Source of the DNA: Apteryx mantelli
Lineage: Eukaryota > Chordata > Aves > Apterygiformes > Apterygidae
Direction: 5' to 3'
DNA length: 64,000 bases
Assembly (NCBI RefSeq): GCF_036417845.1
Contig: NC_089978.1
Coordinates: forward strand, 161,693,962 to 161,757,961
This document shows, one piece after another, positions 39,901 through 53,900 of this stretch (position 1 is the first letter of the stretch; every line of letters starts with the position of its first letter). A model generated the notes under the pieces. The model was not told where the DNA came from, ran no database searches, and saw only the letters and a program-made list of their open reading frames with translations. Both the position numbers and the translations under genes were made by a program.

Positions 39901-42900
39901 GCCCAGTCGACATGTGCTTATGTCAGTGCCAACAGCATCATAAAGCAGGAGAAACCAGCAATGGGTTTGAGCAGATCCAGATGAAAATTATATAGTTATT
40001 CAAGAAAAGTATTATGGAGGGAACCACCTGTCCCTATTCTGCAGTGTCCAGGGAGTTACAGGAAGTCCAGGGAAAGGATGTGCATCTAGAGACCCCCCCA
40101 TCGCCTTCCTTCCTGGCTGGCTACCACGGAAAGTGTTCCTTTCTCCTCTCTTTGCTTTTGTTTTTATTTCTTCCCAAAGCCAGCTTTCAACATTAGAGTC
40201 AATGTCTGTCGTCAACTATGGAAGCTGTTAATAAATCTTTGTGCATGTGAACCTCCTTTTTTGACAATCTCTTTTTTTTCTGGAAGACTTGCAGATTTGA
40301 AGCACCCTTCCCCCCCCCCTTTTTTTTCCTTGTTTGTTTGTTCATTAAATAATTCGGGGGGGATTATAGCCAAAATGCATGAAGGTTTCTGTTATAAAGA
40401 GGGCTGTTTTTATAAATGAAGGCCAGAGGGATTGTCATCTAGTCTCACCTCTGATATGCTGTTTTCAATAATAGTTTAGGCTGCAGTGTTGTAAGAGGGA
40501 CTTGCATTAAGTTTAGTAATAGTAGCATGCCAACAGCTGATTGTCTGCTATGTTGTTGTGGTATGCTTTTTCTCTTTAGACTGACAGTATACTTCTAGTT
40601 CTAGTTAAGACTTGATTATGTTTTAATACATTCCAAAATTAAATGTAGCATTGAGGTGAAAATTGAAATGACAATGCAGTTTAGTTTTCTGAACTAGGTA
40701 TCATTGAGTATATAATATGCCATTAAACTACTCTAAGCTAAGCGTTATTAGGATGTTAACATGAATGTGTGAACAAAAGTCTGCAAAGTTCTGTTTGATT
40801 ATTCCTTTTAGTTCCCTTTTCCTATTTTAGTTCCCTTTTCCTATTTTAAAGTTGTCTGGTCTGCTTCAGAAAGTAATGTGGTTTTTTTACAATTCTTTGC
40901 AGATTTCTACTTCAGTGTCTTGAGGATCTTGATGCCAATCTACGGAAACTGAATTCTCGCTTGTTTGTTATTCGTGGACAGCCAGCAGATGTTTTCCCCA
41001 GACTTTTTAAGGTAAATGCTAGAAATATGTACAATTAAAATATTAAATTCTTTTTTTCTCTTTGCTTCTGCCCATAAACGTGACTGTCATACTGGTTTCA
41101 GCTAGGAATATTTCTTGTTCTAATACACTTTAACACAAGTTCTGTGATATGTGAACAATTAACAATATCCTTGCTGCAGTTTCCCTTGCAGGTTATTTTT
41201 TGTTAAATTTGGGGCAGGGGAAGGAAGGGTTCCCTCTAACATGCTTATCGCCAACTAAACTGAACAGTCTTAGACTTCAGTTTTGTGTTTCTTTTCTCTC
41301 CAGAAATAAAAGCAATTTCTAATGGTTTGCTAAGTGTAGGTAAACTGTATATTATTAAGTTTTCCTTCCAGGTGCCTTTTGAAATACTGAAAAATGATTT
41401 TGCACAGTTGAATTCAGGTTCAAAGCCTGACCTCTAAAAACAATGCTTTATTTAGGCCAAATCTCTGCTGTGGTTTGCTTTTTTAACCAATAAAATGGTT
41501 TGTTTTGATAGGCTTTTATCTGGTAATAGACTTGCTGGAAAGCAGGGTTACCTCTGTTCCCCTTTTAAGTGTTATTCTTGCCTAGTTTCAGAGGAAGGAT
41601 TTCTGCATATCTGACTTCTTTTTTGATCTTTTTCTGAAGTAGTACATAACTGAAAACTCGCAATTGTTCTTGACCTAGAGAAACAGTGAAAGCTGAACCT
41701 AAGATTGAAAATTCTCAACTTTAATTTGATTAGATACCTCTTCTTCGCAGGCTAACTGTTTAAGCTCATCAAAAAGTGATTTCTGGTCAAGGAAGTTAAG
41801 GCTTTTGTGGGAAAGGCTCTTATTATTGAACAAATTAAAACTGTCGAAGATTGTTACTGATATTAGATTTGTTTTCCCTGGTCAATAGTGTGTTTAAGGC
41901 AACAGTATTACACTACTATTGTAAAAAATGAACACTTTGCAAATTGATTCTTAAAGTTCTTGCAGAATGACTGGATTGAGGTGACTGAGACAAGCAAGAC
42001 TGTGGTGGTGGTGGGGAGGGGAATATCTGTGTTTTCAAAGAGACTACCTATTCAATAATTTCATTCACAAGTTTTCAACACCAAACTATGGAAGGTCTTC
42101 AAGATTTTAGTCTTTATTCTCATGTTTTAATTGTGAAGTTCTAATTGGATGATATTCTAACTGGTCTGTTTTTGATTTCCAATCGGTAAAGAATTTCCTG
42201 CAGGAGTATGTGGCATTAGCTGCTGCTCACAGCAGCACTTGGATATTCAAGGTGACTTTTTCTTCCTGCCAGTTTGGTTAAATTCCATTTAAAGAGGCGC
42301 AAAGATCTTGTGGTTGCTATCATCTCAGGTTCTGGTACCATGTCAGAATTGTGGCACTTTATATAGCTTGTTTGGGGTTTTTCCTGCTTCTTATTGGTAG
42401 CTACATTAGCATTGCCTTAACATCTTAGTAACTGTTATGCATGTTATTTTTTGGATTTGAGTCATCTGGGACAAGTTTTTCTAAATTGTTTTGATGAACA
42501 CTTTGACAGTTCCTGTTTCAGACTTTTAGTACTAGGCTGATCTATTTACATTTAACTGCACAGGAGATTACTGCATCTTCAGAACATTATTTTAGTGCTA
42601 AGAAGGTAATGAAAATAACTTGTTGTGCAGATAGTGCATAGCATTCAAATAAGAATGTTTGTGTCTGTTCTGGTTCCTCAAAATACCGAAAAGTGTCTTT
42701 ATCATCTGTATTTTAGTTGATTGTAGGGCTTTTCAGGACAGCATGCTCTAACTTCAGACAAGTAAGAAGCATGTGCTTAAGCTTCTAAGGACTACTTTAA
42801 CTTCTGACAGAAGACTACCAGAAACATGCATCTATCTTATGTAAATAATCTCACAGGCCTTTTTTGCCTGAGCTGTACCTGTGTATCAGGCATGTGCAGC

Positions 42901-45900
42901 TGTGCAGAAGGTATATAACATTGTGAACCAAATGTTTCAGATCATCCTCATTAAACACCCCACAAAAGTTAGCAACCATTGTGAGCCTGAAGAACACATG
43001 TAGATGTTTTCTTGCCTTGAAGAGGATAACTTTAAGTAAATCATGGTAGGAGGTGGTGGGTGGAACTTCTGTAGAGTTGTGTCAGGAGCCCTGTCATGGA
43101 TCCCTGGGGATGAATGTTTCACAAAGGTTTCCTGATAGGGCTGCTCTTTGCACAAAACCAAAGGACAAGTCCTTCAAAAAGCAGGTCGTCGATCCATCTC
43201 TGTTCTTGCAAAAGGCCTCATGGAATATTTAAGGTCTTTCCTATATGTGACTTTGCTTTCCTCTTTTCCATCCACTTAAAACCCTTGAGAGCAGCTTTAC
43301 TCCCCTTAAGACACTGAATTCAGCAGCACCTGTTTTCAGCAGTAGCAGCTAACAGCGTTGCTGATAGCAGCAGTAGGCTGTCATCCTCTAGAGTAGAGCA
43401 CAGAGGCAGAGTATTTTTACCTGTGGATTTTGCAGGTCTCTGCAGAATTTTTTTTCTTTTCTTTCTTTTAAGTAACTTGAAAATGGTGGTTCTATCTGAC
43501 TCTGCAGAGATTGGACTTCCACTAGTAGCAGGCACCCAGTTACCCCAAAACTTGATTGTTTTTTGCCTTGTTCTGTTCAATTTGTGCCTGTCTGCTCTGT
43601 CTCTCCAGCTCTTTGGGACTGGTTTAGTAAAGAAATCGGAAGGGGGACAATCTCTAATTCTTTACATGCATCTGTGTTTCTAAAAGAATCCACCGCAGGG
43701 AGCAGTATGTGCAAAGTGATTTGTGTCCATGTTTCTAAGTGCCTAGCTTGTGCTAATATGACCTAGCTGTATTCACACTACATAGGATTTGTATGAGAGT
43801 TCCTTGGGACCCTGTGGGACATGACTGTGGCCCTTGGACACTTTTTTTAATTTTTTCTTTTCAAAATGCCTGAGAAAAGAAGAAAATTGTGCTGCAACCT
43901 GTCAGACAGTGACTTTATATTATGAAATGGAAAATAAATGTTTTATGAGGGTGTGGGAGGTTGCTTGAGGGTTCAAGGCCTGCTGGGACTGTGCTGGCAG
44001 ACTGCGAGGTGGAAGGAGCCAAACCTCCTCCTATCAAGCCCTCACTGAAATGGCCTGTCCCCAGAGCTGTATCTGGACTTAATCGGGGGACGAGTTGGAG
44101 AGTCCAGAAGTGAAACAGCACCCTAGGTGAACAGGATAGAGTACCCTGTGTCTCCTTGGTGTAAATCCACTTCTCTGAAATAATTTGGCTGGTGTATCTG
44201 AATCACCTGACTAACAGATCTGGGATTGGAAAGGCTTTTTTCTGAGTTTAATTGGCTGCGTGGTTTTCTAGGATCATTTGGGCATAACTCACCTTATCAG
44301 TTTTCTACTGTTTCAGAAGCCTTTAGCCATGTGATGCATTTCTTCATTTTTTTTTTTTTCTCCCCTGCTTGTTAGTGGTGGCCTTGATAACAGCATGTGT
44401 GGGTAAATTATAATGGCCTGTGACAAAGTATATTAGGCTTGCTTGAAGGTGTCGTCTTCTTAAGAGATTGGAGAGAGATTTTTTATTTTTTTTTTTGTCT
44501 CTTCCCCTTGCTGCCTTCCTCATCTTTGAGAATTTGAAGGTTGTTCTGGGTGGGGAGGGAGGGAGGGAAAGACTGGGAAAGGGAGGAAAAGCTTGTGGTA
44601 GTTGAGATTTTTTGCTTATTTTCCACCCTCCCCCCTCCTTCTGTCTTTGAGTAGTTTTGGAAAGAATTTGAATTCATTTCTCCCCAGGAACTTAACCTCT
44701 GCTGTTGAAGCTGACAGGGATATGTGAAAAGCAGTATCTTGCTCTGCAGAAAAGCTGCTGAATAATGTCCAGAAGAGAGCCTGTGTCATCTCTCTCCTTT
44801 TTTTTTTTTTCTTTTTTTTTCTTAAACCTAAAATTGGAGTGGAGTTTTCTTTTCCAATTTTGCACATATATGTAGTGGGCCAGATCAATAAAGGTGATTT
44901 GTGTGTGTGTGCACCTGATACATTTAGGCATCTAAATAGGATAGGTTTTATTTCCATAAGGCTGGGTGTCTAAATGTTTTGTGCCTTTGTGCATCTTTGC
45001 GAATTATCAATGGAAAGCAACTGTTGTTCCAGCCTGCCCCTGTCCTTCCACTTCTCCTTTCTCTCACCCTCCATCAAGCAGCTGAATTGCTGAAGGACCA
45101 CATTTTTACTGTGTTTCAGGAATGGAACATTGCAAAACTTTCTATCGAATATGATTCTGAACCATTTGGGAAAGAAAGAGATGCCGCAATTAAGAAACTG
45201 GCTAGTGAAGCTGGAGTGGAGGTCATTGTTCGAATTTCCCATACATTGTATGACCTAGACAAGTAAGTTACCATTACCCTAGTTTTAAGAACAAAGAAGG
45301 TATGACTCTTATGTAGTATTTATTTGGTTAGTCATTGTGTGCTACTTTCTGTGCAGAGCACTTTGCATCTTTAGTAAAGACGACTAAAACTTGTTCCCTG
45401 TTTTTCATTTATCCATTCATCTATCCAAATTTTATTACAGGCTGAGTATGATTTTGCAACTCCAAAATGGATCCAGAAAACCTGAAAATGTAGCCTTGGT
45501 TTGGGGTTCCTTTGAAAATAATGGTCCTGTTAATTATAGTGAAGTGTTTTTATAGGGAAGTGTCTCATACACTCCTATAACTTTTCCAAAATAGGAGCTA
45601 TTGTAGTTTAGTATATGCTAACCTTAACAATTGAATACCATTGTTCCATATCCATTGGGTGTCAGACTTAGCTAAAAATAGTAAAAATAATTGTTCTGTC
45701 CTTATTTTACTTGCTGTATACAAGCAAGCTGAAAGTTTTTCAAGTAGTATTTCTTATCTGTTATGTATTCAATAAATAATTGGGGATAGTTTGCTATCTC
45801 AGTGTTGCATTACTTAATGTCTTGTTTATATTTTTCCACAGATCTCTGTTTAAGTGGATTAGCATTAACTCCCTATTATAGAAACATAATCCACAAACTA

Positions 45901-47888
45901 TTCCAAAGTATGGCTTGGCTTTTCTTAACGTTGAGTAATTGATGTGGTAGATTCCTCTTTCCCTTCCAGTGAAGGAGAAAATTCCTTCATTGTTTTTAAA
46001 CCAGTAGTTATTTTTTATCATAAGTTGAGAATTTCCTTTCTTTTTTTTCCCCCTCATGCCCCTCTCCTGAACAGTTGGTTCCATCTAACGCTTTGTGTAA
46101 ATAATTTCTTGGAGGTTTTCCTGTTTTCTGATTTAAATATATTTAAGGCTGAACAATGCAGAATATGAAAATTGTGTGTTTTGACAGCAGATGTGGTGTA
46201 TAAACTTAATTTTTTCCCACATTAAACTGTTGTAGTATTGAACAGTGTTCTCAATACCAAATAGAAATACTTGTTTTCTATGCAAATATCTTAATTTTGT
46301 TTTTTTAAAAAAATTTTTTTTTGGTAAGTTGAATGTGTCTTTATGCAGCTGTGGTCTGTCTATGGCTTTGCTGATACATATTTTATTTCCCTTGAGCTGG
46401 GTATATTCATTAGTTACTCATTCTTGAGGGACTTTCCTCAACCTGGGAATTATTCTTAATTGACTTGTTATAAGTAGTTAATTTATGTGTCTCCCTAGTG
46501 AGAAAGGATGGTAAAATTAAGGTTCAAACTGTCTAGATTACCATGTCTGCCTGTCTATATAATAAGCAAATGGCAGGTAAGAAGATATTTCCTTTCTCCA
46601 TGTGTATATGAGTAGATATATATACATATTATAATAACATTGTAATATACAGCTGTCTGACATACCTGTGGTGTTTTTTTTTTGTTTTTCAAACACAGAA
46701 TAATAGAATTAAATGGAGGACAGCCTCCTCTTACTTACAAGCGATTCCAGACTCTAATTAGTAGAATGGAACCCCTGGAGATGCCAGTGGAAACTATAAC
46801 TCCAGAAGTAATGGAAAAATGTACTACTCCAGTTTCTGATGACCATGATGAGAAATATGGTGTGCCGTCACTTGAAGAGCTAGGTATACTTTAAGACTTC
46901 TTGACATTGTGTAACGGATCAGACTTAATCTACCACTCAGAGCATAATGTTTAAAATAACCACATGAGAGAGGTTCTGTTTGTGCTTTATTCTTAAACCG
47001 ATGCCGATTATGACATACAAAAGGAACGGAAAAGCATAATCAACTTTGTAAATTTAAAGAGTTTTTTGGGAGGGGAGTTATTTTTGGTTTTTATTTTTTT
47101 TTAAATGGTAGGTCAGATAGGTCAAACTACACTTAAATACTATTTGGTTTCATGTAGTGTAGCACAGTTCAGCATCATATAGCTGTTCTCCCATGATACT
47201 AAATCATCAATAAACTAATAGCCTTTGATACTTCACTTTGTAATAAACGCATTTGGTATCCTTGTGCTTCAGATTGGTAATCTGCCATTTTGTAAGTTAA
47301 TTTAAAAAAAAAAAAAGTTGTCTTGCAGGGACCCAAAAGGTTGTAATAAGGCAAATAAGCAATGAAGGCTAATTTGTCTATTACTTTTCTACTTCATCTA
47401 CATTGGCTGAGAATGTTGTTTACTGGAAGTTTTAGGGGACTGGGACTAATATGTTGTATAATACAGCATATATGAATAGTATTAATACTTGAACAGGCAT
47501 GGATTTCAATCCAGGTGTTTCCTAAGGCTGCTCACCCATTGCATGTTGTTTCAGAAGCTTCTTTAAAAAAACAAAACAAAACTCTTCTGTTCCTGTAAAT
47601 TTAGTTTTAAGGGAAACTCTTGCCCTCCTTCCCCTCCCCACCATGAAATAAAAGCAAATATGGTCTGAACTCCAAATTGCTGACAAGAGGATCTGGAGAA
47701 ATTTTAGCTAAGCTCCCCTGCTCTGTGCAGTCCGCTTGAACTCTTGCATAACAGACCTTGCTTTTAAAGCCTTTTTAATGCTGTGCAATGGTTAAACTAT
47801 AGGTGGGTGTGTTATCTTGTGCACCTGGTGAACAATCTCTGGAAAAGGGGGGAGAAAATACTGATATCTTCTTTTAAGCTTTTGCAGT

Positions 47889-47941
<53 letters not shown>

Positions 47942-50900
47942 TGAAGAAATTATGCTCATAGTTGATGTGAAAAGTTTTTCATCATTCTTTAAATTACAAT
48001 AGCAATTGTTGCTTCTTCATAGTAATTTGGGGGTGGGGAATGGAGGTAAAAATCATGATTTTGGGAGGTACCACATATTGCAGAGCTGAGAATTTGAAAA
48101 TAACTTGGAAAATAAATGAAAGAGATTGTGCAAAGACAAGAGAAGTTGAATTAAAATAAAATCATTCTGCATTAAACTTCATAATGGAATGGAAAAATTG
48201 CCTCTTGCTACAAGTTACAAGTATTCTAATGTGATTTGATGTGAGGGGGTTCCAATGGCAAACACTGGTTTTAAAACTTTTACTTTGCAATGCATTCAAC
48301 TTCAGGCTGTTTTCAACATGCAATAAAATGTATCCCAGTATCAGTACATTATACTTCTGTTGCCCTACAGTGTAAACAAACAAGGAATTTCCTTGTTTTA
48401 ATTTGTTTTTCAGGTTTCGACACAGATGGTCTGCCTTCCGCAGTATGGCCAGGGGGAGAAACAGAAGCTCTGACACGACTGGAAAGACATTTAGAACGAA
48501 AGGTATATTACAAATCATTGTAAGCAGGACTTGATACCTGGAAAATATAGTTGCTCTTTGCAATTAAATGCAAAAAGAATTGGGCTTTTCTGTCTTTTAA
48601 AAAACTCGAACTCAAGGCCTGGATATAATGTTATAAATCAAGTTGCTGTTTCTTGTTTTTATATGATGGTAGCAGGTTGTCGCCTAATTTTAATTTTAGA
48701 GAAAGTCTTTTATACTCTGAAAAGCAGAATTCTTATTTTTTATTGGAGGTCATCTTAACTTGAAACACAGTTTTTGTTTATTTTGAAGAGGGATTCCTCT
48801 AAAGGCCAACATGTTGCTAGTTGTCTGGGTTTCCGCTGTATTTAATAGAAAGAGATAGGCAGTTTTGGAGGACAGGCCATGCCTTCTGCATTGGGATGAT
48901 CTATCTTCTAAAGATTCCACTGATGCAAGAAGAACTCTTAGATATTGTAGATAATGTGATCAACTGTCCAGTGTCTAGATTCAGTTAAAGTTTTCTATGT
49001 ATATATTTAGTGTTTGATTTATCCCTTTATCCTTATATGCAGCTACAGAGTCTATGATCTGATGTTGGTGTTTTCAATTCTTTAGGCTTGGGTAGCAAAC
49101 TTTGAAAGACCACGAATGAATGCGAATTCCCTTCTGGCAAGTCCTACAGGGCTTAGTCCCTACCTCCGTTTTGGCTGTTTGTCCTGTCGTCTCTTTTATT
49201 TCAAGTTAACGGACCTGTATAAAAAGGTATGATTTTTGTATGGTCTGCTTCTTTCTTAGATGCTGTGATTTTTTTTTTTCTCCCCCCCCCCCCCCCCCCC
49301 CACCCCTTTACTACCTTTTTCTAATAAAATGTTTTTCTTTAATGGTGGTTTTCAGGTAAAAAAGAACAGCTCCCCTCCCCTCTCTCTCTATGGCCAGCTG
49401 TTATGGCGTGAATTTTTCTACACAGCAGCAACTAACAATCCACGATTTGATAAAATGGAGGGAAATCCTATCTGTGTTCAAATTCCCTGGGATAAGAATC
49501 CTGAGGCTTTGGCCAAGTGGGCAGAAGGCAGGACAGGTTTTCCCTGGATTGATGCAATTATGACACAGCTTCGCCAAGAAGGCTGGATTCACCATCTAGC
49601 TCGGCATGCTGTGGCATGCTTCTTGACTCGAGGTGACCTCTGGATTAGCTGGGAAGAAGGAATGAAGGTACTGTTTCTCATTCTTGAATATATATTTTTT
49701 TAAAGTGTCTATTCTAAAATGAATTTTTGAAACTTTAACTTATACCATACAGTAAAAATAATTAAAATTTAAAATCTAAGCTGCAGCCAAAGTTAAATCA
49801 TTTCTGATCAAACTAATGGCACTGAAGTTTTGCCTCTTGAATGAATTTTATTGGAATATTAGAATAGGTCTGCAGTTCTTTTAAATTTGAGAGCTCTTCC
49901 TAAATCTTGGCAAATAAATATGAATTCCTCTTTTAATTGAAGTTTCTTTCTGATCATATTGTGTGAACAGTTTCTGTTCACCTCTGTAATGTCCCCTTCC
50001 CTGCTAAGGGAAATCACCATAGGAATTAAATGGAGAAAACTAAAAATGGAGACTGTGTCCTGTCTTCCACTTCCATCCCATCATCTCATGTTAGAAGTGT
50101 GCACAAGGGCAACATGGTTTGGCTGTAGTTTCAGTGCAATTAATTTCTGTCAGGTGTCCAGGATACCTGGAGGTTCAAAGTACAAATGTTAGTCTCTTTG
50201 AAGAAAAAAATGGAATAATTTAATCTCTGCCTTTTGTGTCAGTTTAAAATTTTTTTTAAAAGGTAACACTTTATTGAATAATAATTGTCAATAAGAACTA
50301 CTGTTATTTTTGAAATGTTAGGAACAATTTTTTCCCCATCAGGATTGTGACCTCACATTTATGTGTGTATATAATCTTAATGAAATTTCACCTTTCTAAA
50401 CAAATAAGTTGTAAGCAAACCCTTTGCAATTAAAAAAAAAAAAAAATCTTTGCTATACAACAACATAAACTGCTTTAGGAATTTTCCTTTTGCAGTTCAC
50501 AGATACAGACATAGATACAAATGTGTAGATAACAGTCAAATGAAAACACTGAATATTACAGATCAAAACCAAATTGTTCTTACTCTTGAAGTAATACAGA
50601 TTAACAGAAGGTCTGGACTTTTGCAGTGCAAGGTGGTGTAATTTAGACATCCACAGCTAGCAAAAGTTAATCTGGCCTTCTGAGGCGATGTTATTTCCAA
50701 AGTTTATTACATGGCAGCATCTAGTGGAACAGTTGTGTGCTAACATTTAATGTTACTTTCATCTAAAGGTCTTGTTGCATTATTAGTTACTTTCTGTTTA
50801 AATTGTTTTTAAAAGTGCTTCTTAAATCTTATTTTTCAAAACAAATATTCTTTTCTAAAGGTTGCATATATTCAGGCAAAGATACTTTCATAACTCTTAT

Positions 50901-53900
50901 TCAGTGTATAGTGTAGTATGAATGCCATATTGAATATATGTTGAGAGAGATCCTTTTTGAATGGTATTACCTTATTTAGACTTTATATTAGAATAAAACT
51001 AGTTGAAGTTAGGTTGTAATAGTGAGATATGTTAAGTTTTAATGTCTTAGAATGAAGAAAGTTGATGGTTTCTTTGGAATGCTTGGAGATGATGCAAGTT
51101 TGAAAGGAAGATCAGGGCTTTGAAAAACATGTACTAAATAAGTATCTGTTTTGAAAACTACTTTTCAGTGCTTTTATATATATATTTATATATATTATAA
51201 ATATATTTTTATATTTTTATATATGTGTATATATATATATATATAAGAGGCCTTGAATGTTCTCCTTCAAAGAATAAGGGGCTCCCTTCCCCGGTGAGCC
51301 TACTTTGGCAGTGATCTCACTGAGCAGAGGAACTTCTTGTGCAAGTTAGGATTGTCTGTATTAATAATAATAATAATAATAATAAAAAAAATCAGTGCTA
51401 GAAACTCAAATATCTAAGAAGTGTTGAGTTCCATATTTAAAGAAAGACCTTGAAAATCTTCATGTTTCTCATGGGATCTTTTTAATATAATAGGAGTAGC
51501 AATTACCAGAGAAGACATTTTTGTCTTCTAACTAGATTTCATTATCTCTCTGACCGTTCTTCATTGTGCTTGGTGGCTCATATACCTCCAGGAATTTAAG
51601 CTCACATCCTCAGAACTGTGACTTATTAGAATAATTAGTGGCCTTCAGGAACACTGCCTCTGAATGTTTGTGCTACCCAGAATTTCTTGAATGTTACTCT
51701 TGGGTCTCCTTGCATAGCAAAAGTTGCTGAGGAAGTTCCAGGCTCCAGACTGGCAATTTGAGTTTGAAATGTGTGCCTCTATGTTCCCTGTTCTCTGGAA
51801 GTTTGCAAAGCTTATTCAGTTGTCACATGAAGAAGCAGCTCTTCTGAAAACAACAAATAAATTTGTGAAAGACTAGACTACAGCCATCCTTTGGGAGACT
51901 TATTTTGAAGCATGTGTTTATGCAAAAATGTGTATTTTCTTGCAAAAGTCTCAAAGCTAAGACCAAGTTTTTACATGGTAAGAGCCAGACAGGCGCTTTC
52001 ACCATTGTCCTTGGATTTGGCTTTTAGGTAAGTACTTGCAGTTGTGTGCTGAGCACTTTGTGAATGTTGCCAGGTTGGAAGGAATGCTGTCATGTTGAAG
52101 AACATGGTTTTCTCTGCCGAAATCTGAAACTCTGAACAACTCCTGAAAATAAGCATTTCAAAGATGTTCCCATCTCCAGACTAATTTGGTACTCTAATTT
52201 CTCAAGGTGTTTGAAGAACTCCTACTTGATGCAGATTGGAGTGTGAATGCTGGAAGCTGGATGTGGCTCTCCTGTAGTTCCTTTTTTCAACAGTTCTTTC
52301 ACTGCTACTGTCCAGTGGGTTTTGGCAGAAGAACTGACCCAAATGGGGATTATATCAGGTAATTCACAATCCAGAAACTGTAATGCATCATTGAATTTGC
52401 TTAAACTTTTAAATGGCTTTATATTTAAAATGTCCTTTTTAATTCTTTCAAGACGTTATTTGCCTGTACTCAGAGGTTTCCCTGCAAAATACATCTATGA
52501 TCCTTGGAATGCACCAGAGAGTGTCCAGAAGGCTGCAAAATGCATTATCGGAGTTAATTATCCCAAACCGATGGTAAATCATGCAGAGGCAAGCCGTCTG
52601 AATATTGAGAGGATGAAACAAATCTACCAGCAGCTTTCACGATATAGAGGACTGGGTATGGTTTTAGGCTATTTGCTTTATTTATTTGAAAATTTCTCTC
52701 TCTCTCCCTTAATTGATAGTTTTGTCCCATAGCAGTGGTAATCATTTGTGAGCTCAAAGTTGTGACTGGGGTTGTATGTCCAAATAAATTGAAATATTAG
52801 AGATGTAACCAAGAAGGGGGGGGGGGGGGGAGTCAGAGCTTGAGTGGGAGTGCCTCTTTCCATATCTTAACTTGTCTAGAAAATTACTTTTCAGTGGGTT
52901 TATGGAAGTTTAAACTGGGTCTTCTGAGCATTGTGATTCTCTTGTACAGTTTTACACCAGTGATTAGAAATTGAAAGCAGTTCATAACTTAAACTATACC
53001 ATTTTCAAATGCTCAGATAGACTGAGGAAAACTCTGGTAGCATTCTTTCTACTTTGGAAAGAATATCTGCTTTGTTCTGAGAAGTAAAACATCTGCATTT
53101 GTGTTGCTCAGCAAGGTGTAAGCAGTCTGTGTATTCTAATGATACTGGATATAGAATCAGGAGCCATTGCACTCCAGTGTAACACAGTGAATATATGCAA
53201 CTGATGTGTACTGGAGAAGTCATACAGAATATTTTGTACAAAATGCCTGCTAAATTTTGTGAACTAAAATTACCTGACAGGATCCCAAGCATTTGTGGGG
53301 ATGGAGAGATGCTCTCCTATTACGAAGATAAATACTCGTGGCGAGGATGGAGAACTGACTATTAGGAGAATAAAGCATGCTACATTAAACCTTTCTTGCT
53401 GTCTGGTCTTTATGCCTTTGCGTTTTATTTTGTTGCTTAGGTCTTCTTGCAACAGTGCCTTCTAATCCAAATGGAAATGGAAATGGTGGCCTAATGGGAT
53501 ATTCCCCAGGAGAAAACATTTCTGCTTGTGGTAGTACAGGAGGTCAGTCAAATTCTTAATTCACAGAAGTATTGGAACTGAACTGCACAAACTTCTTATG
53601 TTTCATAGGAAAGAGCTGTCTTCACAAGACAGTTTAAAGTGCAAATGAGTCAAACATTTTCAGATTTCTTAAGTTTGCTAATATTTGTAGAAAGACATCT
53701 TCAGATTTTTTTTATGTGAGGAACAGATAGAATAATTTTTTTTACTTTTTTTTTTTTCCAAATTATATATTAACATGTATCAGTTTGGTTTCAAAAGCCT
53801 TTGAACATATGATCTTATTTTAGAAATCAGCAAGCCATCTGACATTTGTAGTAAACAGTGATTTGTGAATTCTTTTAAGTCAAACCTGTTACTTTAAGTC

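Larger units (their letters stand above)
18951..40902 (+). other. CRY1: CRY1 intron 1 (21,952 nt)
   Basis: A large first intron. The first 0.45 kb belongs to the CpG island and contains another E'-box (AACGTG, 19281-19286). The rest is AT-rich. Notable contents are E-boxes CACGTG at 20907-20912 and 33176-33181, the RRE/X-box module at about 30191-30273, a CR1 fragment at 31.7-32.2 kb, a GC-rich patch of unknown origin at about 39.5-40.2 kb, an old LINE remnant near 40.4 kb and a 19-bp tandem duplication just before exon 2. Many short open frames on both strands show no family resemblance. Confidence 0.85.
46884..48413 (+). other. CRY1: CRY1 intron 4
   Basis: 1,530 nt. It contains a direct repeat of two nuclear receptor half sites (47110-47124) and a long CT microsatellite (47892-47937). 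Confidence 0.85.
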
